Shown here: positions 24,676 through 36,679 of the stretch, in pieces
Position numbering within the stretch: the first letter of the stretch is position 1
Layout: every line of letters begins with the position of its first letter
Assembly: GCA_021521415.1 (NCBI GenBank)
Contig: JAIQDT010000673.1
Coordinates: forward strand, 868,001 to 932,000
Direction of reading: 5' to 3'
DNA length: 64,000 bases
Source of the DNA: Bidens hawaiensis
Taxonomy: Eukaryota; Streptophyta; Magnoliopsida; Asterales; Asteraceae
Position numbers and translations under genes: made by a program
Notes under the pieces: model-generated
The model's input: only the letters and a program-made list of their open reading frames with translations
Told to the model about the DNA's origin: nothing
The model's database searches: none

Positions 24676-25406
24676 TCTTCCTCAACTATTAAAATATAAG
24701 AAAATATTTCGAACACTTTCGATGTGCCACCTCCATGCCTATCAATGCTTCTAACTTTTATCAAATTTGAAATATTTATGTCAACATTAATTTTTCCTTC
24801 AATGGTGATCAGAACGTTGTATGTGAAGCATGTCATGCAAAACTATGTTCAAATGAATATTCACAAAATTGAATTGGTTAACATGTTATTTTTTATGTTG
24901 TCATTATGACAAAGTCGAGAAGCCCTCTGAAACTAATCAAAATCTTTTTCATGGTGTAGCTTAGAAAAACATAGCTTTTGAAGAACATCCATTGTTACAA
25001 TTTAATGTTCTACTTTTATTTGATGGGTGGTAAATTGATAAATATATAACGCTCCTTTTGTATTTAGGCTGAGTGGTTAAAACTACTATCGTATGAGAAG
25101 CTTTATTTCCGAAATTGGTTCATAACCAAAAGTCTTTCAATTATACACATATGGCACCGAGAATGAATTTTTAAATAGAAAGAAGCATTCTTGGGTACGT
25201 TTTTGCACGGACATTTTTTTTATTAAGTTCATTTAAAAAAATCATTTTGTGATATAGATAAAATCAATTTATGTACACATTGTATAGATACACTCATACA
25301 AGCATAGATGTAATACATTTTTTTCATATACGCTATGTAATTATCTTTTTTATTTATAATTTTATAATTTGAATTATCCCGTGTGTGACACGGGCTCTAA
25401 AACTAG
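24676..25406 (+). mobile_element. Helitron, non-autonomous
   Basis: The 3' end is classic: hairpin CCCGTGT-GTG-ACACGGG (25378-25394), a short spacer, CTAG at 25403-25406, and host T at 25407. The 5' end near 24676 reads TCTTCCTCAACTATTAAAAT, then CACTTTCGATGTGCCACCTCC, matching the style of plant Helitron starts (TC...TATTAAAA). There is no Rep/helicase coding sequence. The exact 5' base is uncertain. Confidence 0.72.
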
Positions 25407-25829
25407 TATATATATGTGTGTTAAGAATATATTAGTTTGAAAAACTTACCGATTATATAATTAGACTAGACTAACAAAAATATCACCACACAAGAATATA
25501 TAGTGGTTCAAAACTAATTCACATTATGTCCGTCTCCAAGAATTTATATGCCTCGGTCGAGCCGAAATGAAAAGGCCCGTAGACTCTAACGAGTAACCAT
25601 AAAACATTACTATGTCTAGAGGTGGAGTTGGTGAATGGAATAAATAAACAAAGTATTCTTCTCTAAACCTAACCAACATTGTACGTAACGCAAAATATAA
25701 GCAAAAAAAAAAGGTCTTATGTAAATGGTTTTTTATTTGGTTTAAACAATTAAATTTTTAAATGGGCTTACTTGGTTATAATTTAGGTTGTGTAAAAAAC
25801 TTTTTGTATAAAAATAAGCTAAAAATGTC

Positions 25830-25898
25830 TCAAGTGGGACTAGAACCTACAACCTTTTGGTTAGGAGTCATACTCCTTTGCCACTATACCAAGCTTGA
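25830..25898 (-). pseudogene. tRNA-Arg(CCU)-like sequence
   Basis: The reverse complement reads GGTATAGTGGCAAAGGAGTA (D-arm/box A region), ATGACTCCTAACC (anticodon loop CTCCTAA, CCU) and AGGTTGTAGGTTCTAGTCCC (variable and T-arm, box B). The acceptor pairs only partly (TCAAG with CTTGA) and the anticodon stem is poor. It is therefore a tRNA pseudogene or the head of a SINE. Confidence 0.55.
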
Positions 25899-27478
25899 TA
25901 ATTTCCTTTTATCGATAGTTCATTTTCTATTCGTTTGTCCAATTCACGAAACTCGGGATTTAATTTCTTAATTAAACGATCTTCAACCAATACGAGTATA
26001 ATATAACAAAATATCCAAGTTTATAACTTATTATTACATTTTTATAATATTTCAAAGTGAAAGGTTCAAATTGTAATTTTACTTTAATTTTCTTTCTTAA
26101 AACAACTTGATTTTACAAGTGCCTTAAGTGTAAAATATTTAAAATAATATATAATATTTGTTTTTTTTTTTTGCCCAGCCCAAACCCACCCCGTCATCCC
26201 CTACCTCGCTTTTCCGGCAACAGCCGGAATCCGGCGACCATAAAAACGCCTTAAAACGTACGTTATAAATCAATTAAATCTCGTAAAGCATTTAGACTAT
26301 AACGGAGAAACATTAATCATCGTTTATTACGCGGTATAACAATGTGCGTTTCGATCCTGAACCCGTCGGAATTTTTATAAAATCGCAATTATGATTTTTA
26401 AACCTTATACGTTTCAATTAATTTTGTGCCCTGAAAATTAAGTGCCCCGGCCGGTCGTCCGCTTTGCCATATGCCCCGGCCGGCCATAATTTATTCCACT
26501 ATTCAGTAATTGAATTGAAAGCTTTCACTACTAAGTACTATCTTGTCTATGAACTGGGGATATCATTGTTTACAAAATTCTCTCAAATATGCAGAGATTA
26601 CTAATAATAAATTCACAATATTGGTAAGGATCACCATTCACAATTATAAATAATTACAAGTGTTTAAGGCAATAAATCTTGGCTCACAAACTACTATTTC
26701 CTTACTAATCTATGATCTTTTTTCTAATATATAATTATTTAAAAAACTATAGATCGTGAAACAAGGGCGGCTCAAGAGGAGTGAAATAAAACACAAGTTT
26801 TGAGCCACACTTCCCTAGGGCCCCTACATTCAATATATATTTGTGTGTGTAATTGTGTATGTAATTTTGGGCTTTGGGATGTTGACAGCGGAACTTGGTA
26901 TCTAGAATTTTGCGTTCACATATGATATTGAAATCATATGTTTTCAAATAAGGGTCAAGAGCAAAAGTAAATCTATTGAAAACTAGTGTGTGTATATGTA
27001 ATGCTTGTTGATTAGGTATTTATTTTGTTATTCCTTTTCTTTCTTCTTTCTGTATGCATGCATGCACAGGTCATCTAATCTTCTTGGTAAAGCGCATGGC
27101 ATAATAACAACCTCTATATGCATGGTTTTGTTTTCCAGGGTTTTCTTATACTTTCCTCGGTGTATGTCTTCCATGTTCTCAAATGCTATGAAAAACCATC
27201 TGAATCAGCAAAGCATTAAACATGAAACAGAGATCAACTTAGGGTATTTTTTTTTCTTTAATTTATGGCATTCTTTGCGTCTTATATGAATCGTCTTTGG
27301 TATAAAGTAGTTTATTCTCTAATAATAACGATGCAATATCAATCATATAATTTAAGGTCAACTCAAAAGACAACATCAATTTCAGGCTGTAATCCTCGAC
27401 CAAGTTATAACCCGTTGCATAAGGTAGGCAGGTAGATATGCTGTTAAGAGTAAACATACACCTTTTCAGGTGCTAAAT
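25899..27478. other. Gene-free DNA
   Basis: At 26170-26500 there is a GC-richer stretch with TTCCGGCAACAGCCGGAATCCGGCG and two CCCCGGCCGG words, possibly an old LTR. Around 26755-26890 GGGCGGCTCAAG and TTTTGAGCCAC suggest another hAT scrap. Nothing coding is supported. Confidence 0.35.
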
Positions 27479-27721
27479 CAGGGCCAGCTCAACAAATGTG
27501 GAGGCCTAAATCAAAACAAGATTTTGTTGTCTTTTCATCACAACTGTTAAGAAAAAAAATTGCTTATTACAAATTTTGAACTCATAACATATACTTTAGT
27601 AACAACTAAACTTTACCCATTTTAATATATCTATAAATAAAGTTTTTTTGGACTTTGAGGCCTTAATTAAGTGTGGGCCTAAGGCCATAACTTGTTTTCG
27701 CTGCCCCACGAGCCACCCCTG
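27479..27721. mobile_element. hAT MITE, TSD TGCTAAAT
   Basis: A 243-bp element with ends CAGGGCCAGCTC and (reverse complement) CAGGGGTGGCTC. It is flanked by a perfect 8-bp duplication TGCTAAAT at 27471-27478 and 27722-27729. No coding sequence. Confidence 0.85.
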
Positions 27722-28595
27722 TGCTAAATTGGTTGTCATGGTTGAAAATCATGCTTACTTCCATCGCCAAGAACCGAAACAATTAGGCCCTTGATAGACT
27801 AAACAAATGTCCTTTCAAACGTCTTGCCAGAGAAAACCGCCATTGGATCAAACATCAATCCAACAATATTGACTACACATTAGTCTTTGAAGTTTTGCCA
27901 GGATGTACGACATGGAATAAGTTTCTATTTACTTGGACTAAAGGGGTAGTTTATTATGTATATATACAAGAACAAAATAAAAATATAGATATACCAAAAC
28001 CCTATGTGTGATATTGGTTACACTTTAATAATAGAAGTACACATAAAACTGGTTATGACATCTGAGTAAGGTAGAAACTAGAGCTTTAATTTCGGGTTAG
28101 ACTATAATAAGATGGAGATCTTAATTTGTTGGTTCTTTTTCCTATTTTGATTAATATTAAGAGTTTTTAATTTCAACAATAATCTAAAGATTAGGACAAA
28201 GAATTCAAGAAACTCGTAACCTATTAGACCGTTGAAATTAAAGCTATATATATATATATACCTCAGGTTCAAATTAAAACTAGGAAAGATGTAGTAACCG
28301 AGTCAATGACACTTCGAAATTGGAAAAATTGAATGTTCATTGATATAAAGGTTAACCAACAATTACAAAGAGTCAATGACAACAAAATGCATGTTACAAG
28401 TAAAATGTGGTGCAGAAGTCCATTCCTCATGAGTTTTTCCCCTCTCAGTGGCAAAAAAAACGAATACTATAAAAACAAACTCCCTCTCTTGAATGGATAT
28501 ATAATAATGCACCAATGAACAAACACAACAAAAGGAATTTTACCTATAAATGGTAAAGAATTGCCCGAAATGTCGGCATGTTAATTAAAAGCAAG

Positions 28596-30384
28596 TCAAG
28601 CAAGCTTCTTTGCATGGCCACTTGACGGAGCCGTGTCATCTTTCTTTGAACCAGATGACTCGGGCTTCTTAGCCCAAGCAGGAGCACGGTCTGGTTCATA
28701 GCGATAGTCATAAAATAGTTCTTCCCCAGCACATATTCTTTCTTTGGCAAATATGCCTACCCTATGATCTCCAGCTACCATAATAACCTAGCCAAACAAA
28801 TATATAACTAAAGTATTTATACATTCACACAACCGACAACACTCTTAGCCATATGTTTGGGCATACCTTTGCGTAACAGTTTGGAACTGGAGAATGATTA
28901 GCAAACTTTAATTTATCACCCTTACGGTAAGCATCAAGAACATACTGCATATATAAAAAATAAAAATAAATAAGGAAATGTAAAAAGTGACTAGAAGAAA
29001 ACAAGTTCGTGTATTACTTACTTGATCATTAAGGTTGAAGAGAAAAGATGAATTTTCCCGATCATAGATCTTTCCACGTTTGTCTGCTTCACGGTGTGAG
29101 ATCAATTCTCCAGTGTACTCACCCAAATATTTATGTTTAGGTACACTATTCTGAAAACCAACAGCTAAATGTGAGTTGCTTACAATAAACAAAATAAACA
29201 GTATTTTACAATTTTACCAACTTACCTTTAAGAAAGCTCCCCAGCCTGACACATCAGATCTTCCTAGTAAGACCTGCATCCATAACATCACATCTATATG
29301 CATTAAATCCTTCTTCTTTTGTAAATAGAGAAAAGATTAATAAAAGAATAATAATAACAATAATAATAATTTACCCGTTGCTGTTGTTTGAGGAGAAGCT
29401 TCATATTCCTACACTCATAGTTATCACCCCGTTGCCCTGGAATCCCTAGAGTGCCATCACCACACCTGCAAGCTCAAATAAATAGGTTAATATAATAAAA
29501 AATTAACATAATAAAATAAAGAAATTATCTAAACATGTTACCCAATCCAGCAATTCCGGCATACGTCAGGGTCACATTCTCTACCAGCAGCAAAGCAAGG
29601 GCATTGACGGCTTCTACACTGGCTTTTAGCACAATGGCATCCTCTAAATCGAGTCTTGCATGTTTTTGGACATCTAGTCAACATAAATATGATCATATTA
29701 TAACTCAATAGAAAACTAACTGGAAATATAGAAAACTGATATGAAATATAAAATAATAAGAAGCTTACCCACAGTACTTTTCACAGCAAGTCCCATTAAC
29801 AAAGCAAGAACAATCCTTTCCACAAGCGGTTTGACAACCACACGGGTTATATTGCCGACATGGCAGCTCTTTTTTATCAGAGATGCGTTTTCTCATTGAA
29901 TGGTATCCAGCCGACTTCCATGAATATTTTAACCGGCGGACTTTACCTCTTCTGCGTAAAAATCTAGACCTTTTTAATGCATTACCCTGCGGTGTGATTA
30001 TCTACAACTGTTAAAAAATATAAAGTATTTTGATTAGTAACCGAATAATCACTAACCGTATTCCCGTTACTATCGATTCTGGATCCATCACTAAGAAAAG
30101 TTGTGTTGTCCCCCCCTTCAGAAGATAGCTTATTTTCAGAGCAATTCATTGCATAATAGACCTCTGAACATGTCTTCAAACCATTCATAAGATTTCTAGC
30201 TATTAAACAGCTGCAATGATGATAAAAACTAAATTACAACCAGATTTGTTTTATTGATAAACCAAAATTATCAACCTTTAAATTGCAGATAATATCATGC
30301 TACATATCAGGTTGGGTCAAACCAGAATGCTTTATGTCGAAAAAAGCTACTTGTTGATAAATAGTTGGTGTGTAAAACATGATT

Positions 30385-30440
<56 letters not shown>

Positions 30441-33400
30441 TCAATAACTAGGTAATTTTTGGTGTTAAATGATTTAGTAGGCTTAACACACTAGCGGTGG
30501 TCAACATTCGGCGTTTTAACCTGTTTGACCAGTTTCCTTTTTCGTTAATTGTGAGAGACTGTATCATGTACTGACCTGTTCCTGCCAAATATCTCGAGAC
30601 CTTTTTCAAAAAGCGATTTTTCAATAGTTTTCCAGCTTTTGAACTCGATCAATTCTTGTCTACAATTACTCTCATCCCCAAACTCTTCTTTCTTCCATTT
30701 TTCATCACTGTTAATCACTGGCTGTGCACTAGTGATCTCCTTATCGCCACTAGGGACTAAAGAGTCTTTTCTCCTACCCCTTTTAGCACTCAAAGATTTG
30801 GCCTTCAGAGAAGATGAACTGGCTTCTTCACTTTCTTTATGTGAACTCGATCGAACCCCCAAATCACTTGAAACGGAGTCAGAATCAGAAGCATCCACCT
30901 TCTTTTGCCTTTTCTTTATTGCAAACAAAACATGATCAGATATACGTTTGCTATTTCTTTGGCGGGTCCCACGTTTTTCCAAAAGCTTACACTTGTGTGG
31001 GCCCGGTCTAGCATCCGACTCACTACTTTCAGATATGTTTTTAGCGTTTGATGAGGCATTTTCACTTTGGGAAGACGTTAACCTCCTTGATAGAGAGCGG
31101 CCATTTGACCTTTTTCTTGATGATTGGACATTATTACCGTCTGATAAAGGGGAGGCTTTTTGTTCACTATTGAGCTGCATATAAGATGGTACTGTATTGT
31201 CATCCACCTTTTGGACCTGAAAACACCAAAATAAAAGGCCCGAGATTATTCAGCTAAATAATTAATAACCTTTTATGATAAATGCGAACACCTAAAAGTA
31301 CAGCAAAATAGAAATCAAAACTACAAAAACATGTATAAAACAAAAAATGCAATTACCTGACGATAACAATGTGGACCACAAGGTACCTTCTCCTCATCTA
31401 TGCGGTTTAAAGTACATTGCTTTTCAGCCTAAATATAATGTAAGGATTAATTATTAAACTTAAGATTACACACCATCAACACAATGACAGCTTAGGGTGG
31501 TAACTTAGAACCATCAATTTGTCTTAAATGTTAGATTCCAAAACATGTTTGCTTTTGAGGACAGAAAATGTGTTAATTATGTTCTCTTTAAGGGAACAAA
31601 CTGACTGAAGAAAACTAAAGTGAGCTTACAGGAAATATAAGGTCCTGAGAACATCCATGTAATTTACAGTCAAATACCTGTCAATAGGAAAACATAAAAA
31701 CAGATATGATTAGCAAGTGCAAGGATAGTGGTGTGTGAAGAGACAATAGACATGTGTGACACACAGATTCGCAAAGTCAAAAAAGGGTGGGAACATAGGG
31801 GTGTGTTTATATATGAATGTGTCCATATGTAAAAGTCTAAAACCTAAGTAATAAAAGAGACAGACATGTGTGACACACAGATTTGCATATTCAAAAAAAA
31901 AAGTGAGAACATAGGGGTGTGTTTATATATGAATGTGTCCATATGTACAAGTCTAAAACCTAAGTAATAAAAAAAATAAGTTATACAATACTCTGTAAAT
32001 TAGATATATAAAGACTTATGATACTTACTCCACTTATTTATTATAACTAAAAAGAATCAAGGAGTCAGCCATCTAGCACACTAAAACCCATGAGTGATCA
32101 CAGTCAAGTTATACTTTAGATTTTTACCCTTGGCTTTAAATATTAATATTAACGTTAATAACAAAACAAAATGCTTACTAGGCATCGGCGACAAAATAGG
32201 TTGTCAAATGAGTCCAGTGCAGCTTCAAGATCTTTCTCATACAGTGAACTCATGTCAAACTCAGAATTTCCCGGTTTAGAGCTTTCAACGGCATTTTCTC
32301 TATTAACAAGGACTTCATATCTTGCCTGTATGAGATGGTCCATCATATGTGAAAAAGCAAATACAAGAAGAAAAGGCAAAATAGCTTATCTAAGTGCTAA
32401 CCTTGACTTCTGAAGGTTTTCTAGACAACTGTTGTGCCAGTAAATCCAAAACATCAACAGATGACCCAAGCTGTTGAATGGTCATTCTAGAACAATTAAA
32501 GATTTAATGAGAATGCAGTAATATTATGCTATACATGACTAGAAAGTATAAATCAAAGAGCTTTTGTAATTAAAGAAATCTGAATTATAAAATTGTGAGT
32601 TGATGAGACACATAACATATAAAATAAAGAGCACCAACCGGATAATGTAATCTTCAGAGTCAACAAACTCTTTCTTTTCCTCTTCTTCATCAATTGCTTC
32701 CTCTTCACTGTCACTTGCAATTAGTGCTTCACCACCATTTTGATCATAGTAAATTCTCCTGCGACCTACTACAGACTGGTCTTCTGTCATTCTTTGATTC
32801 CTGCATAACTCATAGTTGTTTAGGAGATGTACCGCAATTTAAAACATATGTTTGACAGCATTTAAAAAGAAACATGCAGATCAAGATCACCTATCCAAGA
32901 AAATCCAAGTGGTGTAAGGAGGTAACTTATTCACTTCTGGAAGCTTGATAGGCCTGACAGCATTTTTAACTGCAATGCTAGATCCTAAGAGAATTGCTGA
33001 AGCATGTCCATCTTCCTGAGAGCTAGTGCTGTCACTGTCATCATTGCTTGCATTGACACCGTTTTGCATGTCAATTGCATCCTTCTGCCTCTTTGTCAAC
33101 AAATCAACAGTTTGATTTGCATCAGCAGCCCTTAGTTTTCTTCTTTCTACTGACAACTTGTGATGGTTGTGTGTCACTTCAGCTAACTTAATCCTGTTCT
33201 CTTCCATTCTTTTCTGTAAGAATGAAAATATAGAACCATCATAATGAAGATTCTTTACCAAAAATTGAAATAAAATATATTGTGTTGTTCTTAGACTAAC
33301 CTTGATATAAGCACAACGATCAGCATCAACTTTCTTCTTTAAAGAGTCGATAACCAGTGAAACTTCTGAGGGAGCAATGGCTCCTCCTTGTGGTCCCACA

Positions 33401-35837
33401 ATCTGAGAAATAGAAATACTATTTTAGTCTCCCAGATTCTAGCATACAAATCATCCGGGTAGTCAGTGATTAGTAAAAGTTATGTTGAAGCAACCATAAA
33501 GAATGACACATCCTATTGCATAAGCATTCCAATAGCATGGGAAGAGTAAATGTTTCATTAAAATCAAATGTTACTTAATCGGGGTGAAGTGTTTGTAAAA
33601 TTTAAAGCAACAAAATCTTTATGGGATAAGATAATAGATATTAAAACTGGTGCCAAATTTATAAAATGAACAAATGACACTAGAAAGTATAAACAAGCTT
33701 ACATATGCCACAAAAGACTAGTGAATATGCATTAGATAGGCAACCTTACCGATGAGCTATTACTTCTACATTACATGTCATATCAGACAATAGCACTTGC
33801 ATTCCATGTAACAATGCTCAAATCATACACAACATATGCCACACACACCAAGAGCTTTCTCAGTCTCCATAGTTTCAACAAACAAAGAGTGTGTGAAGGA
33901 CTTGAGTTAGCACGTTTTTCCACACGTCCACTATGCCAACAATAACTTTTCAAACTAGGTCCCATGTGCATGAGCCATCCCTTAGATTAAGATTTGAATG
34001 GTTCATATATGCACAAATGGCAAAATTAAAAACTAAATCCGAATTTTAGAGTAGCGGAGGGTATACTCTCTTCTAACTTAAATCACTATCATTACTCTTC
34101 GGCTAATGGAAAGTTGAAAACGTTGTTGTAAGCTCATCACAATCAATGTGATTAGTCGTCTCATTGAACATGTCGTGTAAGAACATGTCCAAGAGAGACA
34201 TGAGTTGGGCATTTAGAGTGTAGCTAGTAAAATCCCATTCATAGCACGCTATTAATAGGGTCTGGAGATGCTTGTATATTTAATTTAATAGTTAAAAGTT
34301 TTCAATATATGTGTGTATATATTTATATATATACTTAATAGCATATGGTATTTAATTCATTGTTTTTTTTATTTTAGTTATGAGTATTATGTTTTGGATT
34401 GTAAAGTTGCATACTGTTTTTTGCATTATTTTTGGCATATAACTGATATTGAAGTTTAACAATTTCAAGTGTAATAACTATAGCGTATAAGTAACTTTAT
34501 AGTTTGTATGTTAAAGTTGCGCCTCTCGTATGCGGTGTGTGCAACTCACATACGAGTGTGAACCTCTGGTACTAGGTGATGTGTGCACCCCTCGTACTGA
34601 ATGTATGTTGCGCCTTCACCTCCTGCTCCCTAATGCATCAATACGCCTTGCGTCCCCTATTGCATCATTGCGCCCCGCGCTTTTTAAAATAAAAAGGTAG
34701 GTACATTGTTTTATCTTTAGTAGCACAAGCCATGAAAGGCCGGTATCCTAACCTTAGTAATGAGCCAACTTCATGTGCTCGTTTAAGAAAGCAGCATTTG
34801 CCAATTTGCCCATTCATGGCACTCAAGACTCAAGATAACCTCATAACTTACAATTACAAATGTCAACATTTACGTCTTTCATTAATATAGTATGGAAATT
34901 ACCCTTCATATCCTCTTTAAGAGCCATGGCTTTCTCTTTTATGTATCCTTCCCCATTCATTCATGTTCATGAACTTCTCTTTCAAAAATCACATGACAAA
35001 CATTCCCCAAACCACTATCAGTAGACATCTAGAACAGGTGATAAACAATAAAGTCCCCTTTTAAACTCAATTCCCACCCCCACCCCTAGCTACATTTGTA
35101 GTACTTCCATGTCTTTACCATTAGCCTGAAACAGTTTTCATGATATTTCTATCTTGTAAAGTCCTCATAAAAGCATACACTTCATACAGCTAAATTTCAA
35201 TATAAGATAAACACTTAAATGAACTAAAGCATCATTCATAAATAAGCATACATGTATCTTATAGAGAATTTCAATAGAAGCAATGGGTGACTTCATTAAT
35301 GTCTTTCCTATTGCACAAAGTTCACTCCGCTCCTACGCTGTAGCTTTTTTTCCATACAAAACTACCATTTTTCTTCGCTTAGAAGCCAGATATATATAGA
35401 TGCGGACGAGTCCAGTGAATAACATAATATTTTGCAAAATAAAGAGAAATTGTGGCGTAAAAATAGCATCACATGAAAACCCTAAACATCAACCTCTAGT
35501 GCACTACAACTTCCAGATAAAAGCCTTCACCTAATGCAACAGTTTTTAACAGCATTATCTAGTATACACTTTACAGCACAATGTTGTTACAAATTCATCT
35601 AACAACTGGTCATAGCTCACAATTGCAGATCAAAACAAGCAATTCCACATCCTCCACAACACAAATACATCCTAAATAACCACAGAACTATTTCCTCATT
35701 CATCCGATGATAAAAACGCTAGCAAATAAGTGAATAAGAACAAGCATTAATTGAAATAACGGTAGTACCGCAGACGCATCTGCAGATTCCGATGGGGCTG
35801 CAACGGCGGACGGAGGAGGAGGCTTCGGCAGCGACAT
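28596..35837 (-). CDS. CLF: CURLY LEAF, PRC2 histone H3K27 methyltransferase
   Basis: Seventeen exons join without a break to 896 residues (Arabidopsis CLF has 902): 35837-35769, 33402-33301, 33213-32891, 32800-32639, 32486-32402, 32325-32179, 31677-31630, 31428-31357, 31216-30576, 30210-30057, 29986-29769, 29673-29542, 29465-29375, 29273-29226, 29150-29022, 28944-28867, 28787-28596. It starts MSLPKPPPP. Signatures are [20 protein letters not shown], the Cys-rich [20 protein letters not shown], a Ser-rich middle with basic KKRQKK (about 437-442), [14 protein letters not shown], a CXC domain ([19 protein letters not shown] to about 700) and a C-terminal SET domain (about 747-862) with NHSPVPNC (N823-H824-S825) and [18 protein letters not shown]. 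The N terminus and [14 protein letters not shown] fit CLF rather than SWN or MEA. It acts in the nucleus in PRC2. Intron 1 is large (2,366 bp). Confidence 0.96.
30388..30436. repeat. (AT)n microsatellite in CLF intron 9
   Basis: A run of AT dinucleotides about 49 bases long lies in the intron between CLF exons 9 and 10. It is likely length-polymorphic. Confidence 0.9.
31751..31978. repeat. 114-bp tandem duplication in CLF intron 6
   Basis: Two copies starting CATGTGTGACACACAGATT at 31751 and 31865 share CATAGGGGTGTGTTTATATA and AAAACCTAAGTAATAAAA. They differ by a few substitutions and small A-run changes. They lie between CLF exons 6 and 7. Confidence 0.85.
33403..35768. other. Large intron 1 of CLF
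   Basis: It is 2,366 bp with no coding sequence seen. At 34515-34690 there is a patch of imperfect repeats (TAATGCATCAATACGCC / ATTGCATCATTGCGCC and CTCGTATG/CATACGAG) in otherwise AT-rich DNA. It may hold regulatory sequence or a decayed insertion. Confidence 0.5.
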
Positions 35838-36150
35838 TTCCAGCCGCCGCGAGTGTAAGGCGTTGAGGAGCAGAAACCGGTGAGTGAAGTCGGTAAGAGA
35901 TCGAATTCATGCAAATGCGACGGAAGAAATTGGCGAATTTGGGGTTTGAAACAAACCCTAGACTTTTGGGGAAGCGCGGGGTCAATTTATATATATGCCA
36001 CGTTTATTTATTTAATTTAGTTTCATTACGGCAACGGCCGAGTCAATTGCCTGGGTTCCATGGATCAGATGGGCCTCTAAACTTGTTTCAACACAACTAG
36101 TACCATTTTAACATACCTTCCTAAACTTAGATTTTCGATTTTCAATATTA

Positions 36151-36431
36151 GTGCGAGGTATCTATCTAACGCACTTTTGTTTTTGAACCAACCACATCTA
36201 GACACGTATATACTTAAACGATCAGCCATTGATCTATTCTGTCGGGTCTCATATTTATTCTGTCGGGCTTCATATCTAGCCCGACAGAATAATATTACAT
36301 AGGATAATAAAGCCAGATAGAGTGGATATGGAGGCCCGAGGGAATAACTCCATGGCCAACCGTTAAAGTGTATACATGTCTAGATGTGGTTGGTTTATAA
36401 ACGGAAGGGTGTCAGATAGATCTATCGGACG
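36151..36431. mobile_element. Foldback MITE upstream of CLF
   Basis: Long inverted arms: AACCAACCACATCTAGACA on the left (36187-36222) matches the complement of TGTCTAGATGTGGTTGGTT on the right (36359-36395). Weaker pairing extends outward over GTATCTATCTAACGCAC. The centre holds a perfect 15-bp stem TTATTCTGTCGGGCT (36255-36269) / AGCCCGACAGAATAA (36278-36292) with an 8-base loop. It lies 0.3-0.6 kb upstream of the CLF start codon. Confidence 0.75.
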
Positions 36432-36679
36432 ACAAGTCTAATATGTTGGATTCGAAAGTTTAGAAAGTAACCATTTTTTAGTATTTTTGGCTTTGGGAGA
36501 TTGTTCAAGGAATGTTGTTGATAAAAAGGGGTCATTTTAATCATTATCCTTTTTTTGTGTTAATTGTTAAAAGATAAAAGACAAGCCCAATGTGTAGGTT
36601 TCATTTGTTGTGGATATAGGTGGCAAAAACATTGGTTAACCGAATCGACCTAAAAATCGAATCGAAACCAAACGGATTT

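Noticed and set aside
30639..31184. Plus-strand open frames of 65-98 codons
   Set aside because: Shadows of CLF exon 9 on the minus strand.
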